Assembly: GCA_012842725.1 (NCBI GenBank) | Contig: DUSG01000072.1 | Location: 1-6,878 of the forward strand | Direction of reading: 5' to 3' | DNA: 6,878 nt | From: Clostridiales bacterium | Lineage (GTDB): Bacteria > Bacillota > Clostridia > Lutisporales > Lutisporaceae | Shown here: positions 1-6,510 of the stretch, piece by piece | Layout of the letters: the number at the start of each line of letters is the position of its first letter | Position numbering within the stretch: position 1 is the first letter of the stretch | The notes under the pieces: model-generated | Database searches by the model: none | What the model saw: only the letters and a program-made list of their open reading frames with translations | Told to the model about the DNA's origin: nothing | Translations under genes and position numbers: made by a program

Positions 1-441
1 AGCAAAACCTATAACCGGCAAGCCAACTCTTATTGCTACAGGAAGCAAAACAGCTCCAATCATGGCTGTTGCAGGTGAAGGCCAGAAAAACCAGGAGACC
101 AGAAGCATTACAATACCTATCATGAAAAAGGCTGCATCAGGACTCTTAACTATCTTTGCTATGGGAGCTGCCATTAAATAATTTGCACCTATTTCTTCCA
201 ACAATCTGGCCATAGCAACGATAACCGAAATAATCATTATGACACTTATCAACTCGATTCCTGCAACGATAAATGAATCAAATATGGCCCTTGTAGCGCC
301 GCTAATGGAACCTTTAGCCACCAATCCAATAAGGAATACTCCCACAATACATGGAATGATAGTTTCTTTTCTAGCCAACATGAAACCCAGTATGACCAGA
401 ACCATTATGCAGTAAATCCAATGAGCCAAAGTAATTGACAT
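1..441 (-). CDS. Multi-spanning membrane transporter, N-terminal part (runs off the left edge)
   Basis: The frame is open from an ATG at 441-439 to the window edge, giving the first 147 residues with no stop. The product is very hydrophobic. Likely membrane segments lie at about residues 8-25, 30-46, 58-82, 104-124 and 127-147. A motif SWFFWPSPATA (about residues 115-125) precedes a GAVLLPVAIR stretch, the kind of small-residue/proline pattern seen in ion-transporter-superfamily permeases (NhaC, CitMHS or DctM-like). This family placement is an impression; I do not recognise the exact protein or its substrate. The start at 441 was chosen because GGGAG at 454-450 lies 8 nt upstream. In-frame codons at 450 (GTG) and 447 (ATG) are too close to that site. 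The gene begins 29 nt after the cobD stop, so it may be read as the last part of the B12 operon, or separately through the palindrome in the gap. Confidence 0.8.
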   Translation of the reverse strand, partial: MSITLAHWIYCIMVLVILGFMLARKETIIPCIVGVFLIGLVAKGSISGATRAIFDSFIVAGIELISVIMIISVIVAMARLLEEIGANYLMAAPIAKIVKSPDAAFFMIGIVMLLVSWFFWPSPATAMIGAVLLPVAIRVGLPVIGFA

Positions 442-454
442 TAACATCACTCCC

Positions 455-481
455 GAATACTATGATATTATCATAGTATTC
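455..481. repeat. Perfect 27-bp palindrome over the cobD stop codon
   Basis: The two 13-nt arms, GAATACTATGATA at 455-467 and TATCATAGTATTC at 469-481, are exact reverse complements around a single T at 468. The right arm covers the cobD stop codon (473-471) and the left arm ends just before the GGGAG ribosome site of the transporter gene. As RNA it would form about 11 bp with a 5-nt loop. No T-run follows on either strand, so an ordinary intrinsic terminator is unlikely. The near-perfect two-fold symmetry suits a dimeric repressor operator, or an intercistronic stem that limits reading into the transporter gene. I cannot assign it to a known regulator. Confidence 0.75.
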
Positions 482-1559
482 TTGGAGTGTTATAAGTGCT
501 ACATAAAACCTTGTTCAGAACAGATAGCAAAAATGCATTAGCATATCTGTCTAAAACGGCAAGTCGAAAGTGTTTATCTGCCAAATAGGAGAAGCCATCA
601 GGAGTTCTTATCAAAATTCCTTGTTTGACCAGCTTATCTCTAAGATTATAAGCGTTCATATCTTCTTTGGTAATCTTAAGAAGGTGGAAATTAGCTTTTG
701 ATGGATATACTTTCACACCTTTTAGTTTAGATAATTCTTCGTATAGAAACTTCCTCTCTTCTTTTATCCATTTACGGGATCTTGATATATAATCTATATC
801 CTTAAATATGCAACTACCAGCAATTACTGCTGAAGAATTGATACACCACGGTTGCTGGTTCTTTTTTACTTTCTCATATATATTTCTGTTATAAGTAACT
901 GCATATCCAAGCCTTATTCCAGGCATACCGAAAAACTTTGTGGCGGCCCTTATCAAAACTGCATTCTGAAAGTCGTAAAGTTTTGTCAAAAATGAACTAA
1001 AGGGATAATCATCTGTAAATTCAATAAACGCTTCATCAATTATCAAAACGCAATTCTTTTTATTTAGTTCAGTTGCTATGTAAACAAGAGTGGGTATATC
1101 AATCAAAAAACCTGTCGGATTGTTTGGGTTGCATAAAATCACTATTGATCCATCTCTTACTTTATTTAAAAACAAATCAATATTTAATTTGGAAAAATCA
1201 TTGTCGTAGCAGAATATTTCTTCATACGGTATACCAGATATAATAGCTGCCTTTTTGTATTCTGAAAAGGTAGGAGCCATCGTAAAAAGCCTTTTACAAT
1301 CAAGGCTTTCCATAATAGAATATATAAGGTCTACAGCCCCATTCCCCGGCATCACATAAGCATAATCATCCAATACCAAATAATCTTTTATGTTTCGTAT
1401 CAAATCCCTATACTCTATGTCAGGATATCTGGCAAACATGTCAATATTATCAGTTAATGCTTTTTTAAAACTCTGGGGAACTCCCGCAGGATTTATATTT
1501 GCACTGAAATCGTATTTTATATTATTGTAATCATATATATTTCCACCATGAAAATTCAT
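471..1559 (-). CDS. cobD: L-threonine-O-3-phosphate decarboxylase (CobD), PLP-dependent
   Basis: This cytosolic fold-type I PLP enzyme decarboxylates L-threonine-O-3-phosphate to (R)-1-amino-2-propanol O-2-phosphate, the linker that CbiB attaches to cobyric acid. At 362 residues it matches the usual family length (about 360). Visible features in order are the N-terminal HGGN (4-7), a FSANINPAG segment (18-26), CNPNNPTG (143-150), the PLP-contacting IIDEAFIEF (173-181), and the Schiff-base lysine K208 in a TKFFGMPGIRLGYA block (207-220). The C-terminal FRLAVLDR (331-338) carries the expected substrate-binding arginine. HisC-type aminotransferases share this fold, but the HGGN start, the TKFF/GIRLGY block and the cbiB neighbour favour CobD. 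The ATG at 1559 lies 3 nt after the cbiB stop. Its ribosome site AAGGGGG (1575-1569) sits inside the last cbiB codons, so the two genes are probably translationally coupled. Confidence 0.95.
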   Translation of the reverse strand: MNFHGGNIYDYNNIKYDFSANINPAGVPQSFKKALTDNIDMFARYPDIEYRDLIRNIKDYLVLDDYAYVMPGNGAVDLIYSIMESLDCKRLFTMAPTFSEYKKAAIISGIPYEEIFCYDNDFSKLNIDLFLNKVRDGSIVILCNPNNPTGFLIDIPTLVYIATELNKKNCVLIIDEAFIEFTDDYPFSSFLTKLYDFQNAVLIRAATKFFGMPGIRLGYAVTYNRNIYEKVKKNQQPWCINSSAVIAGSCIFKDIDYISRSRKWIKEERKFLYEELSKLKGVKVYPSKANFHLLKITKEDMNAYNLRDKLVKQGILIRTPDGFSYLADKHFRLAVLDRYANAFLLSVLNKVLCSTYNTPRIL

Positions 1560-1562
1560 ATA

Positions 1563-2513
1563 CTATATCCCCCTTAGAAGGTATACCGTAACTGAAAAGA
1601 ATATTAATGCAATAAACCAAGAAGCATACATGAGTTTTACCACTTTTTTTATATCCTTTACCTCTATGGTTTTTTCTTTTACACCGATGGTGGGCTTAAC
1701 AACAAGCTTACCAAAGTAATAATTGGCTCCTCCCAACATTATACCCAAAGCCCCTGCGGCTGCTGCCTCTGGATAACCGCTGTTGGGGCTTAAATGTTTT
1801 CTACTGTCCCTCAAAACAATCTTCAAAGAATTCTTATAATCCATTCCTAGTATGAAAGCTCCTGATATCATAAAAAGTGCTGTTAATCGGGCAGGTATGT
1901 AATTGGCAATATCGTCTATTTTCGCTGAAGCCCATCCAAAATCCATATACTTCTCATTTCTGTATCCCACCATAGAATCCAAAGTGTTTATGGCTTTATA
2001 AGCCATAACTAAAGGGACTCCTCCAATGAACATATAAAAAAGAGGAGCGATGATTCCATCGCTTGTATTTTCTGATACTGTCTCTATAACGGCTCTGCTT
2101 ATTTCCTCTTCATCAAGACTTTCTGTATCTCTGCCCACAATATATGACAACAGCTTTCTAGCTTCAGGTAAATCATTTTTGATTAAAACACTCATAATCT
2201 TGTATGCTTCTTTATGCAGGCATCTGCCTGCCAGACAGTAGTACATCAGTATTACACTTATCATAAAGCTAAACCATTGATTAATTTTCGCGAAAAATCC
2301 CAGTATAATATATACCAGACCATAACTAATCAATACAGTTGAAATAGTCAGCATTATTCCTGCTACTCTTAAAGCCTTGCCGCTTTTGCATATCTTTCTT
2401 ACAATCTTTTCAAACAGATTTATATATGAACCTATCAATCTTACGGGATGAGGAATATTATACGGATCGCCAAAGATGAGATCCATCATGTTAGCAATCC
2501 ATATCAGAAGCAT
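1563..2513 (-). CDS. cbiB: Adenosylcobinamide-phosphate synthase (CbiB), membrane protein
   Basis: CbiB joins aminopropanol phosphate (from CobD) to adenosylcobyric acid, giving adenosylcobinamide phosphate. It is an integral membrane protein, and the B12 assembly complex is thought to sit at the membrane. The 316-residue length is normal. Family signatures are DLIFGDPYNIPHPVRLIG (11-28), a loop with GRDTESLDEEEISRAVIE (127-144) followed by TVSENTSDGIIAPLFY (145-160), YKAINTLDSMVGY (172-184), DDIANYIPARLTAL (200-213) and SPNSGYPEAAAAGALG (242-257). Hydrophobic segments lie near 51-72, 80-95, 155-172, 207-224 and 294-312. The start at 2513 has a strong GGAGG (2527-2523) with 9-nt spacing. It overlaps the end of the cbiP-type gene by 23 nt, so its ribosome site lies within that coding sequence. 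Confidence 0.96.
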   Translation of the reverse strand: MLLIWIANMMDLIFGDPYNIPHPVRLIGSYINLFEKIVRKICKSGKALRVAGIMLTISTVLISYGLVYIILGFFAKINQWFSFMISVILMYYCLAGRCLHKEAYKIMSVLIKNDLPEARKLLSYIVGRDTESLDEEEISRAVIETVSENTSDGIIAPLFYMFIGGVPLVMAYKAINTLDSMVGYRNEKYMDFGWASAKIDDIANYIPARLTALFMISGAFILGMDYKNSLKIVLRDSRKHLSPNSGYPEAAAAGALGIMLGGANYYFGKLVVKPTIGVKEKTIEVKDIKKVVKLMYASWFIALIFFSVTVYLLRGI

Positions 2514-3354
2514 TTATTTGTTCCTCCATAATTTCGTATATTTTATCCATATTCAAGCTGTTTCTTACTGTATCTGCAATCATATCCAATTGTTCTTCAT
2601 CATCTATGTTTTCAACTAGCAAATGTGAAGACCTATCCCCTAAGCTGTCTTCCTCAGGCAGATTATGCTGCATATATGGAACCACTCCGAGAACGGGTAC
2701 TTTTATAATATCCTCAAGCATCCTCAACCCAGGTTCCAATAATTTATAACTACCTCTAAACTTGTTTATAATGACTCCTTTAACCCTTTTCCTTTCCTCT
2801 TCATCTAGAAGCAGCATTGTCCCTGCCATAGATGCAAATACTCCTCCCTTGTCTATATCCCCTACAAGGATAACAGGAGCATTTGCTATTTTTGCCATAC
2901 CCATATTGACGAAATCTTCTGTTTTCAGATTGATCTCCGCAGGACTTCCTGCTCCTTCAATAACTACAATATCACTTTCCTCGGATATTTTTTGATAAAC
3001 AGAGGTTATTTTCTCCTTAAGTTGAGGTTTGAATGAGAAATATTCTACCGACTCCATCTCTTTGTAAAATTCCCCTAACAATATAACCTGAGATTTATTA
3101 TCTGCTGTTGGTATCAATAAAACAGGGTTCATAACAGGAGATGGTTTCTTTTTGCACGCATATGCCTGCAAAGCCTGAGCTATTGCAATTTTATAGCCAT
3201 CTTCTGATACATGAAAAATCGAAGACATATTTTGAGACTTAAACGGATTTACATTATATCCATCCTGGGTAAATATTCTGCACAGTGCAGCACATATAAT
3301 GCTTTTCCCCACAGATGAACCTGTGCCCTGTATCATAATTGACTTCGATTTCAT
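2491..3354 (-). CDS. cbiP: Cobyric acid synthase-type protein lacking the glutamine amidotransferase domain
   Basis: Full-length CbiP/CobQ (about 480-510 residues) uses ATP and glutamine to amidate adenosylcobyrinic acid a,c-diamide at four side chains, giving cobyric acid. Here only 287 residues are present. The N-terminal dethiobiotin-synthetase-like domain is recognisable: P-loop GTGSSVGKS (10-18), PFKSQNMS (37-44), AQALQA (59-64), MNPVLL (75-80), SQVILLG (88-94), EGAGSPAEINL (133-143), GDIDKGGVFASMAGT (165-179) and VLGVVPYM (221-228). After LPEEDSLGDRSS (232-243) the protein passes within about ten residues to EEQLDMIADTVRNSLNMDKI (253-272). That segment resembles the extreme C-terminal helix of complete CbiP proteins. 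The GATase core, with its GICGGYQ-type cysteine and C-terminal histidine, is missing, apparently by an in-frame internal deletion. Positions usually EIGRAQ, LLKP and PFKAQ read KIAIAQ, LLIP and PFKSQ here. The ATG at 3354 has AGGGAG 7 nt upstream. It could be a degenerate enzyme, an ammonia-using form, or a subunit partnered by a separate GATase. Confidence 0.85.
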   Translation of the reverse strand: MKSKSIMIQGTGSSVGKSIICAALCRIFTQDGYNVNPFKSQNMSSIFHVSEDGYKIAIAQALQAYACKKKPSPVMNPVLLIPTADNKSQVILLGEFYKEMESVEYFSFKPQLKEKITSVYQKISEESDIVVIEGAGSPAEINLKTEDFVNMGMAKIANAPVILVGDIDKGGVFASMAGTMLLLDEEERKRVKGVIINKFRGSYKLLEPGLRMLEDIIKVPVLGVVPYMQHNLPEEDSLGDRSSHLLVENIDDEEQLDMIADTVRNSLNMDKIYEIMEEQINASDMDC

Positions 3355-3401
3355 ATTTTCTCTCCCTGTCCATGTTTTTCTTTATTTGATTAATACAACT
3401 G

Positions 3402-3995
3402 CTATAAACAGTTTATTTTTCTAATAGTACAATGCCCTTCTTCTATTTCCAAAAGGCTGTACTTTCCATGTTCAAAATAAAAATTCCAAAATCCTTCCTC
3501 TTTAAGTCCCAGCAAATCAGAAACTATCACTCTCATACATCCTACGTGGGTTATCAATGCAACATTTTTACCATCATATGATTCTATTATTGTTCTAATA
3601 GCATTACAAACCCTGGAGTAAAAATCCTTAAAGCATTCTCCATTGGTAGGATGCATGCTTCTCCAGTCCTCCATCCCCTTCTTCCATTCATCGGGATAAA
3701 GCCTTGCTACATCATCATAATGGTATCCTTCCCATAGGCCAAAATCCATTTCTCTCAGTTCATCAAAAACATTTATTACCAGTCCTTTTCTTGAAGCTAT
3801 TCCCTTAGCGGTTTCTATGCATCTCCTTAAGGGACTGGAAATGATTACATCCAACTCAATATTATCCATAGCTTTTTCCAGTTCTTCAGATTGTTTTTTA
3901 CCGATTTGATTTAACCCCACATCCTTATTTCCGAAAAATATTCCCGGTTTATTTAAATCTGTTTCTCCATGCCTTATAAGGTATAACTTAAGCAT
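3402..3995 (-). CDS. cobC: Alpha-ribazole-5'-phosphate phosphatase (CobC), histidine phosphatase family
   Basis: The product removes the 5' phosphate from alpha-ribazole phosphate or adenosylcobalamin phosphate, the last step of nucleotide loop assembly. It belongs to the histidine phosphatase (phosphoglycerate mutase-like) superfamily. With the start used here it has 197 residues, normal for CobC. Catalytic features are RHGE (8-11, phospho-acceptor H9), SSPLRRCIETA (53-63, with R58), the acidic ELREMDFGLWEG (79-90, E82) and the second histidine H150 in ALITHVG (146-152). The ATG at 3995 overlaps the cobS stop as TGATG and has AAGGA (4010-4006) 10 nt upstream. The frame stays open to an ATG at 4040, but that would add 15 residues overlapping cobS and move the family's typical start next to LYLIRHGET inward. 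Members of this superfamily are hard to separate by sequence; the CobC call rests on the position between cobS and cbiP. Confidence 0.92.
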   Translation of the reverse strand: MLKLYLIRHGETDLNKPGIFFGNKDVGLNQIGKKQSEELEKAMDNIELDVIISSPLRRCIETAKGIASRKGLVINVFDELREMDFGLWEGYHYDDVARLYPDEWKKGMEDWRSMHPTNGECFKDFYSRVCNAIRTIIESYDGKNVALITHVGCMRVIVSDLLGLKEEGFWNFYFEHGKYSLLEIEEGHCTIRKINCL

Positions 3996-4744
3996 CAGAA
4001 TATATTCCTTTCCAATACACATATAAAAATCATGAAACATATCTCCGTCAGCTCATTGGCAGCTCCCAACGTGTCTCCTGTCATACCGTCTATCTTATCT
4101 ATCACCATTTTTCTGTATAACAGAATGACAATAAGGCTGCCCATCAATGCCAATAAAGCCTTTAACGAGCCTATAACCAAAATCATAAATATACCAGATA
4201 AGATACCTATGATAAGCCTTTTTACAGACATTTGGGAATAAAACAAGCTTCCCATGCCACCTTGAGTTCTGGCATATCTTGAAAGACCAATTAGTAGGAG
4301 AATAAGAATTTTAGCAGCAACAGGTGCCAGGATTACAATAAATCCTATTACCTTACTCGGTGTAGAAAATAATAAACCCAATCTGAATATAAAATCCAAG
4401 ACTATGGCAATGGTTCCATTTGTACCTATTCTGCTGTCTTTCATTATCTCCAGAATTTTTTCCTTATCTCTTGCGGAGAATATACCGTCACATGTATCTG
4501 CAAGTCCGTCAATATGTATACCGCCTGTAATAAATATATTTGCCGCAAGACACATAATCGGTGCCATAACCTGTCCAAAATAATTTTGGGCTACATGGTA
4601 TATGCCAAAATTGAATAATCCTATTATCAAACCGACAAATGGTAAATACACCATGCCTTTTGAAAAGTCCTCATTCTCTACATTCATATTTATTTTGATG
4701 GGAATTCTTGTAAAAAACTGAATCATTAAAACCAATCTTTTCAT
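3995..4744 (-). CDS. cobS: Adenosylcobinamide-GDP ribazoletransferase (cobalamin synthase, CobS)
   Basis: CobS is an integral membrane enzyme that condenses adenosylcobinamide-GDP (from CobU) with alpha-ribazole or its phosphate (from CobT), releasing GMP and forming cobalamin or cobalamin phosphate. The 249-residue length is typical. Signatures are FTRIP (11-15), the metal-binding GGIHIDGLADTCDGIFS (74-90), MKDSRIGTNG (101-110) and the C-terminal DGMTGDTLGAANELTE (219-234). Hydrophobic stretches near 32-50, 57-73, 111-127, 131-153, 176-210 and 235-245 fit a multi-pass membrane protein. The ATG at 4744 follows the cobU stop by 4 nt. The best upstream ribosome site, GAGGA (4761-4757), lies 12 nt away within the end of cobU, so coupled re-initiation is likely. 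Confidence 0.96.
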   Translation of the reverse strand: MKRLVLMIQFFTRIPIKINMNVENEDFSKGMVYLPFVGLIIGLFNFGIYHVAQNYFGQVMAPIMCLAANIFITGGIHIDGLADTCDGIFSARDKEKILEIMKDSRIGTNGTIAIVLDFIFRLGLLFSTPSKVIGFIVILAPVAAKILILLLIGLSRYARTQGGMGSLFYSQMSVKRLIIGILSGIFMILVIGSLKALLALMGSLIVILLYRKMVIDKIDGMTGDTLGAANELTEICFMIFICVLERNIF

Positions 4745-4748
4745 AATA

Positions 4749-5309
4749 TCACTTTATCCTCACGGGTATACCTGATACAGTCAGATATACCTCTTCAGCC
4801 TTTTTGGCAATAATCTGGTTTATCCTCCCTGAAATATCTCGAAAAAGTCTTGATATGGGGTTATCAGGCACTATACCCCATCCTACTTCATTTGTTACCA
4901 ATATTGCATCAGCATTTGATTCCTCTATAGCATTCATCATCCTTGTAATCTGGTCTTTAATATGATTTTCAGCCTTATCATAATCGTCAATATCGATGTT
5001 TTCCACATCATAATTAAAGAACTCCATCAATTGGTTAGTTATCATAACTGTTATGCAGTCAATCAAAAAACACTTATAGTCTTGTCCATATTTATATATG
5101 GTTTCATCAATATTCTTATAAGTCTCCACAGTCAACCATTTTGTATTTCTGGATTCTTTATGTTTTTTTATCCTGTCTTTCATTTCATCATCAAAGGGTA
5201 CTGCAGTAGCTACATAAACTACTTTATCTCCATAGCTGTTTGCCTTATTCTCTGAAAAGGAGCTCTTACCGCTTCTGGCTCCTCCTGTCACCAAAATACA
5301 TTTACCCAT
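4749..5309 (-). CDS. cobU: Adenosylcobinamide kinase / adenosylcobinamide-phosphate guanylyltransferase (CobU)
   Basis: This bifunctional cytosolic enzyme phosphorylates adenosylcobinamide and transfers GMP to adenosylcobinamide phosphate, giving the GDP-activated substrate of CobS. The 186-residue length is normal. The P-loop GGARSGKS is at 9-16 and VATAVPFDDEM at 33-43. H50 in RIKKHKESR is the candidate guanylylated histidine, followed by the conserved W58 and a TVE. LIDCITVMITNQLM (82-95) is the DC-T region. VTNEVGWGIVPDNPISRLF (138-156) and RDISGRINQIIA (157-168) form the family's characteristic C-terminal block. An acidic insert-like stretch (about 98-111) is slightly unusual. The ATG at 5309 lies 2 nt after the cobT stop, with AGGGA (5319-5315) inside the end of cobT. 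The kinase activity also allows salvage of external cobinamide. Confidence 0.96.
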   Translation of the reverse strand: MGKCILVTGGARSGKSSFSENKANSYGDKVVYVATAVPFDDEMKDRIKKHKESRNTKWLTVETYKNIDETIYKYGQDYKCFLIDCITVMITNQLMEFFNYDVENIDIDDYDKAENHIKDQITRMMNAIEESNADAILVTNEVGWGIVPDNPISRLFRDISGRINQIIAKKAEEVYLTVSGIPVRIK

Positions 5310-5311
5310 TT

Positions 5312-6385
5312 CTATCCCTGCCTTATATCTATCAGAAAATCATTGAAGATGGATGCTTCATCAAAAGTAGCCATTTTAGTTATTATTTCATCAGCAGCTT
5401 CCAGTATATTAAATGAAATAGCACAGCCGCTTCCTTCACCCAGTCTCATATCTAAATTAAGCATAGGCCTAAGCTTCAATTCTTCCATTAATATTTTGTA
5501 GCCAGGTTCAGCAGAGCAATGAGTGGCAAACATATAATCTCGTACTAACGGATTCAGTCTGTAGGCTAACAAAGCTGCTGCTCCTGATATTAAACCATCT
5601 ATAAGAATGGGTAGTCTATGATATGCAGCGCCTATAAAGCAGCCTGCCATACCACCAATATCAAAACCTCCAACCTTAGCTAAAACATCAATAGGATCAT
5701 TTCTGTCCGGTTTGTTTATCTCCAAAGCTTTTTTAATAACTCTCTTTTTATTCTCATAAGCTTCTTCTGTAAGTCCGGCACCTTTCCCCACAACCAAATC
5801 CGCATCCATGCCGGTAAATGCCATTATTATTGCACTGCTGGTACTGGTATTGCCTATGCCCATTTCTCCTGTGCCCACAACCTGTATCCCTTCTTTTACT
5901 GCTTCTTCTATCATTTCAATTCCTATTTCAATAGATCTTATTGCTTCTTCCCGCGTCATGGCCGGACCTTTGGAAATATTCCAAGTTCCTTTGCGTATTT
6001 TTCTCTTTATAAGACCCGGATAATCTATGTCATCATTTATACCAATATCCACTACTTTTAATTCCGCACCTGCATGTCTTGCCAATACACCAACACCTGT
6101 AATGCCCCTTATCATATTTATTGTTTGAATTGCTGTTATTTTCTGTGGACAACAGCTGACCCCTTCTTCTACCACTCCATTATCGGAACACATTACTATA
6201 ATCTGCTTTTTCTTCATAGGATTATGAATCTTTCCGGTAATACCTGAAAGCTTTATAGCTATCTCTTCAAGATAACCCAAACTTCCTAAAGGTTTTGCCA
6301 GATTATCAAGCTTATTTTTAGCTTTAACCTTGCTTTCTTCATCTGCACCTTTTATACCATCCAGTATTATATTAAGTTCCAACAC
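5312..6385 (-). CDS. cobT: Nicotinate-nucleotide:dimethylbenzimidazole phosphoribosyltransferase (CobT)
   Basis: CobT transfers ribose phosphate from nicotinate mononucleotide to a lower-ligand base such as 5,6-dimethylbenzimidazole, forming alpha-ribazole phosphate. The 357 residues match the family (about 350). Signatures are KPLGSLGYLE (31-40), MCSDNGVVEEGVS (65-77), GTGEMGIGNTSTSSA (171-185), VGGFDIGGMAG (238-248), HCSAEPGY (289-296) and RLGEGSGCA (314-322). E317 in the last corresponds in position to the catalytic glutamate known from Salmonella CobT. No bluB or bza base-synthesis gene is visible in the window, so the natural lower ligand is unknown. The start is a GTG at 6385-6383 with AAGGA (6400-6396) 10 nt upstream. 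A nearby ATG at 6395 is out of frame and stops quickly. This is the first gene of the operon, directly behind the riboswitch attenuator. Confidence 0.97.
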   Translation of the reverse strand: MLELNIILDGIKGADEESKVKAKNKLDNLAKPLGSLGYLEEIAIKLSGITGKIHNPMKKKQIIVMCSDNGVVEEGVSCCPQKITAIQTINMIRGITGVGVLARHAGAELKVVDIGINDDIDYPGLIKRKIRKGTWNISKGPAMTREEAIRSIEIGIEMIEEAVKEGIQVVGTGEMGIGNTSTSSAIIMAFTGMDADLVVGKGAGLTEEAYENKKRVIKKALEINKPDRNDPIDVLAKVGGFDIGGMAGCFIGAAYHRLPILIDGLISGAAALLAYRLNPLVRDYMFATHCSAEPGYKILMEELKLRPMLNLDMRLGEGSGCAISFNILEAADEIITKMATFDEASIFNDFLIDIRQG

Positions 6386-6510
6386 TATTAATCATTCCTT
6401 CCGCACTTTGTACTTAATAAATTCATTAAAAATAAAAAACCACACCTGAAGTGTGGGAATACTCAATACCTAATCATCCCCTCCCTCCGAAGGTTGAAAT
6501 AGCTTTTTTT
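6386..6510 (-). promoter_or_regulatory. Riboswitch expression platform and cobT leader
   Basis: This is the RNA between the aptamer and the cobT start. It holds a candidate loop-loop partner GCTAT (6503-6499), a G-rich run GGAGGGAGGGG (6488-6478), a micro-ORF (6477-6463), the intrinsic terminator (6456-6428) and the cobT ribosome site (6400-6396). A possible competing hairpin pairs GGGGATG (6481-6475) with TATTCCC (6461-6455), 7 bp with two G-U pairs. It would tie up the first two bases of the terminator stem and so might act as antiterminator. That pairing is inferred by eye and is weak. Confidence 0.6.
6428..6456 (-). terminator. Rho-independent terminator (riboswitch attenuator) before cobT
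   Basis: On the minus strand a perfect 6-bp stem CCACAC/GTGTGG (6456-6451 with 6445-6440) and a 5-nt loop TTCAG are followed at once by the T-run TTTTTTATTTTT (6439-6428). It sits downstream of the cobalamin aptamer and upstream of the cobT ribosome site, the standard place for a transcriptional off-switch. High adenosylcobalamin should favour it and cut transcription before the operon. Confidence 0.92.

Noticed and set aside
455..481. Intrinsic terminator after cobD
   Set aside because: The palindrome is strong but AT-rich, overlaps the stop codon, and has no T-run after it on the minus strand.
2050..2241. Plus-strand open frame of 63 codons inside cbiB
   Set aside because: It is a shadow of the strongly conserved cbiB coding frame, with no ribosome site or recognisable protein feature.
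2762..2995. Plus-strand open frame inside the cbiP-type gene
   Set aside because: It is antisense to well-conserved synthetase motifs. The low-complexity Ser/Ile/Pro translation is typical of an antisense shadow.
3996..4040. Upstream in-frame ATG that would lengthen CobC to 212 residues
   Set aside because: It would overlap cobS by 46 nt and put 15 extra residues before the family's usual start next to LYLIRHGET. The ATG at 3995 overlaps the cobS stop as TGATG and has its own AAGGA.
4032..4241. Plus-strand open frame inside cobS
   Set aside because: It is antisense to the conserved CobS C-terminal block, with no supporting signals.
4962..5255. Plus-strand open frame of 97 codons inside cobU, with a hydrophobic translation
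   Set aside because: Hydrophobicity arises from reading antisense to charged AT-rich codons. There is no ribosome site, and cobU motifs are intact on the other strand.
5808..6023. Plus-strand open frame inside cobT
   Set aside because: It is antisense to the conserved GEMGIGNTSTS region and is a shadow only.
6386..6395. ATG at 6395 as an alternative cobT start
   Set aside because: It is out of frame with CobT and stops after seven codons. The GTG at 6385 has a proper ribosome site and gives the family's N-terminus.
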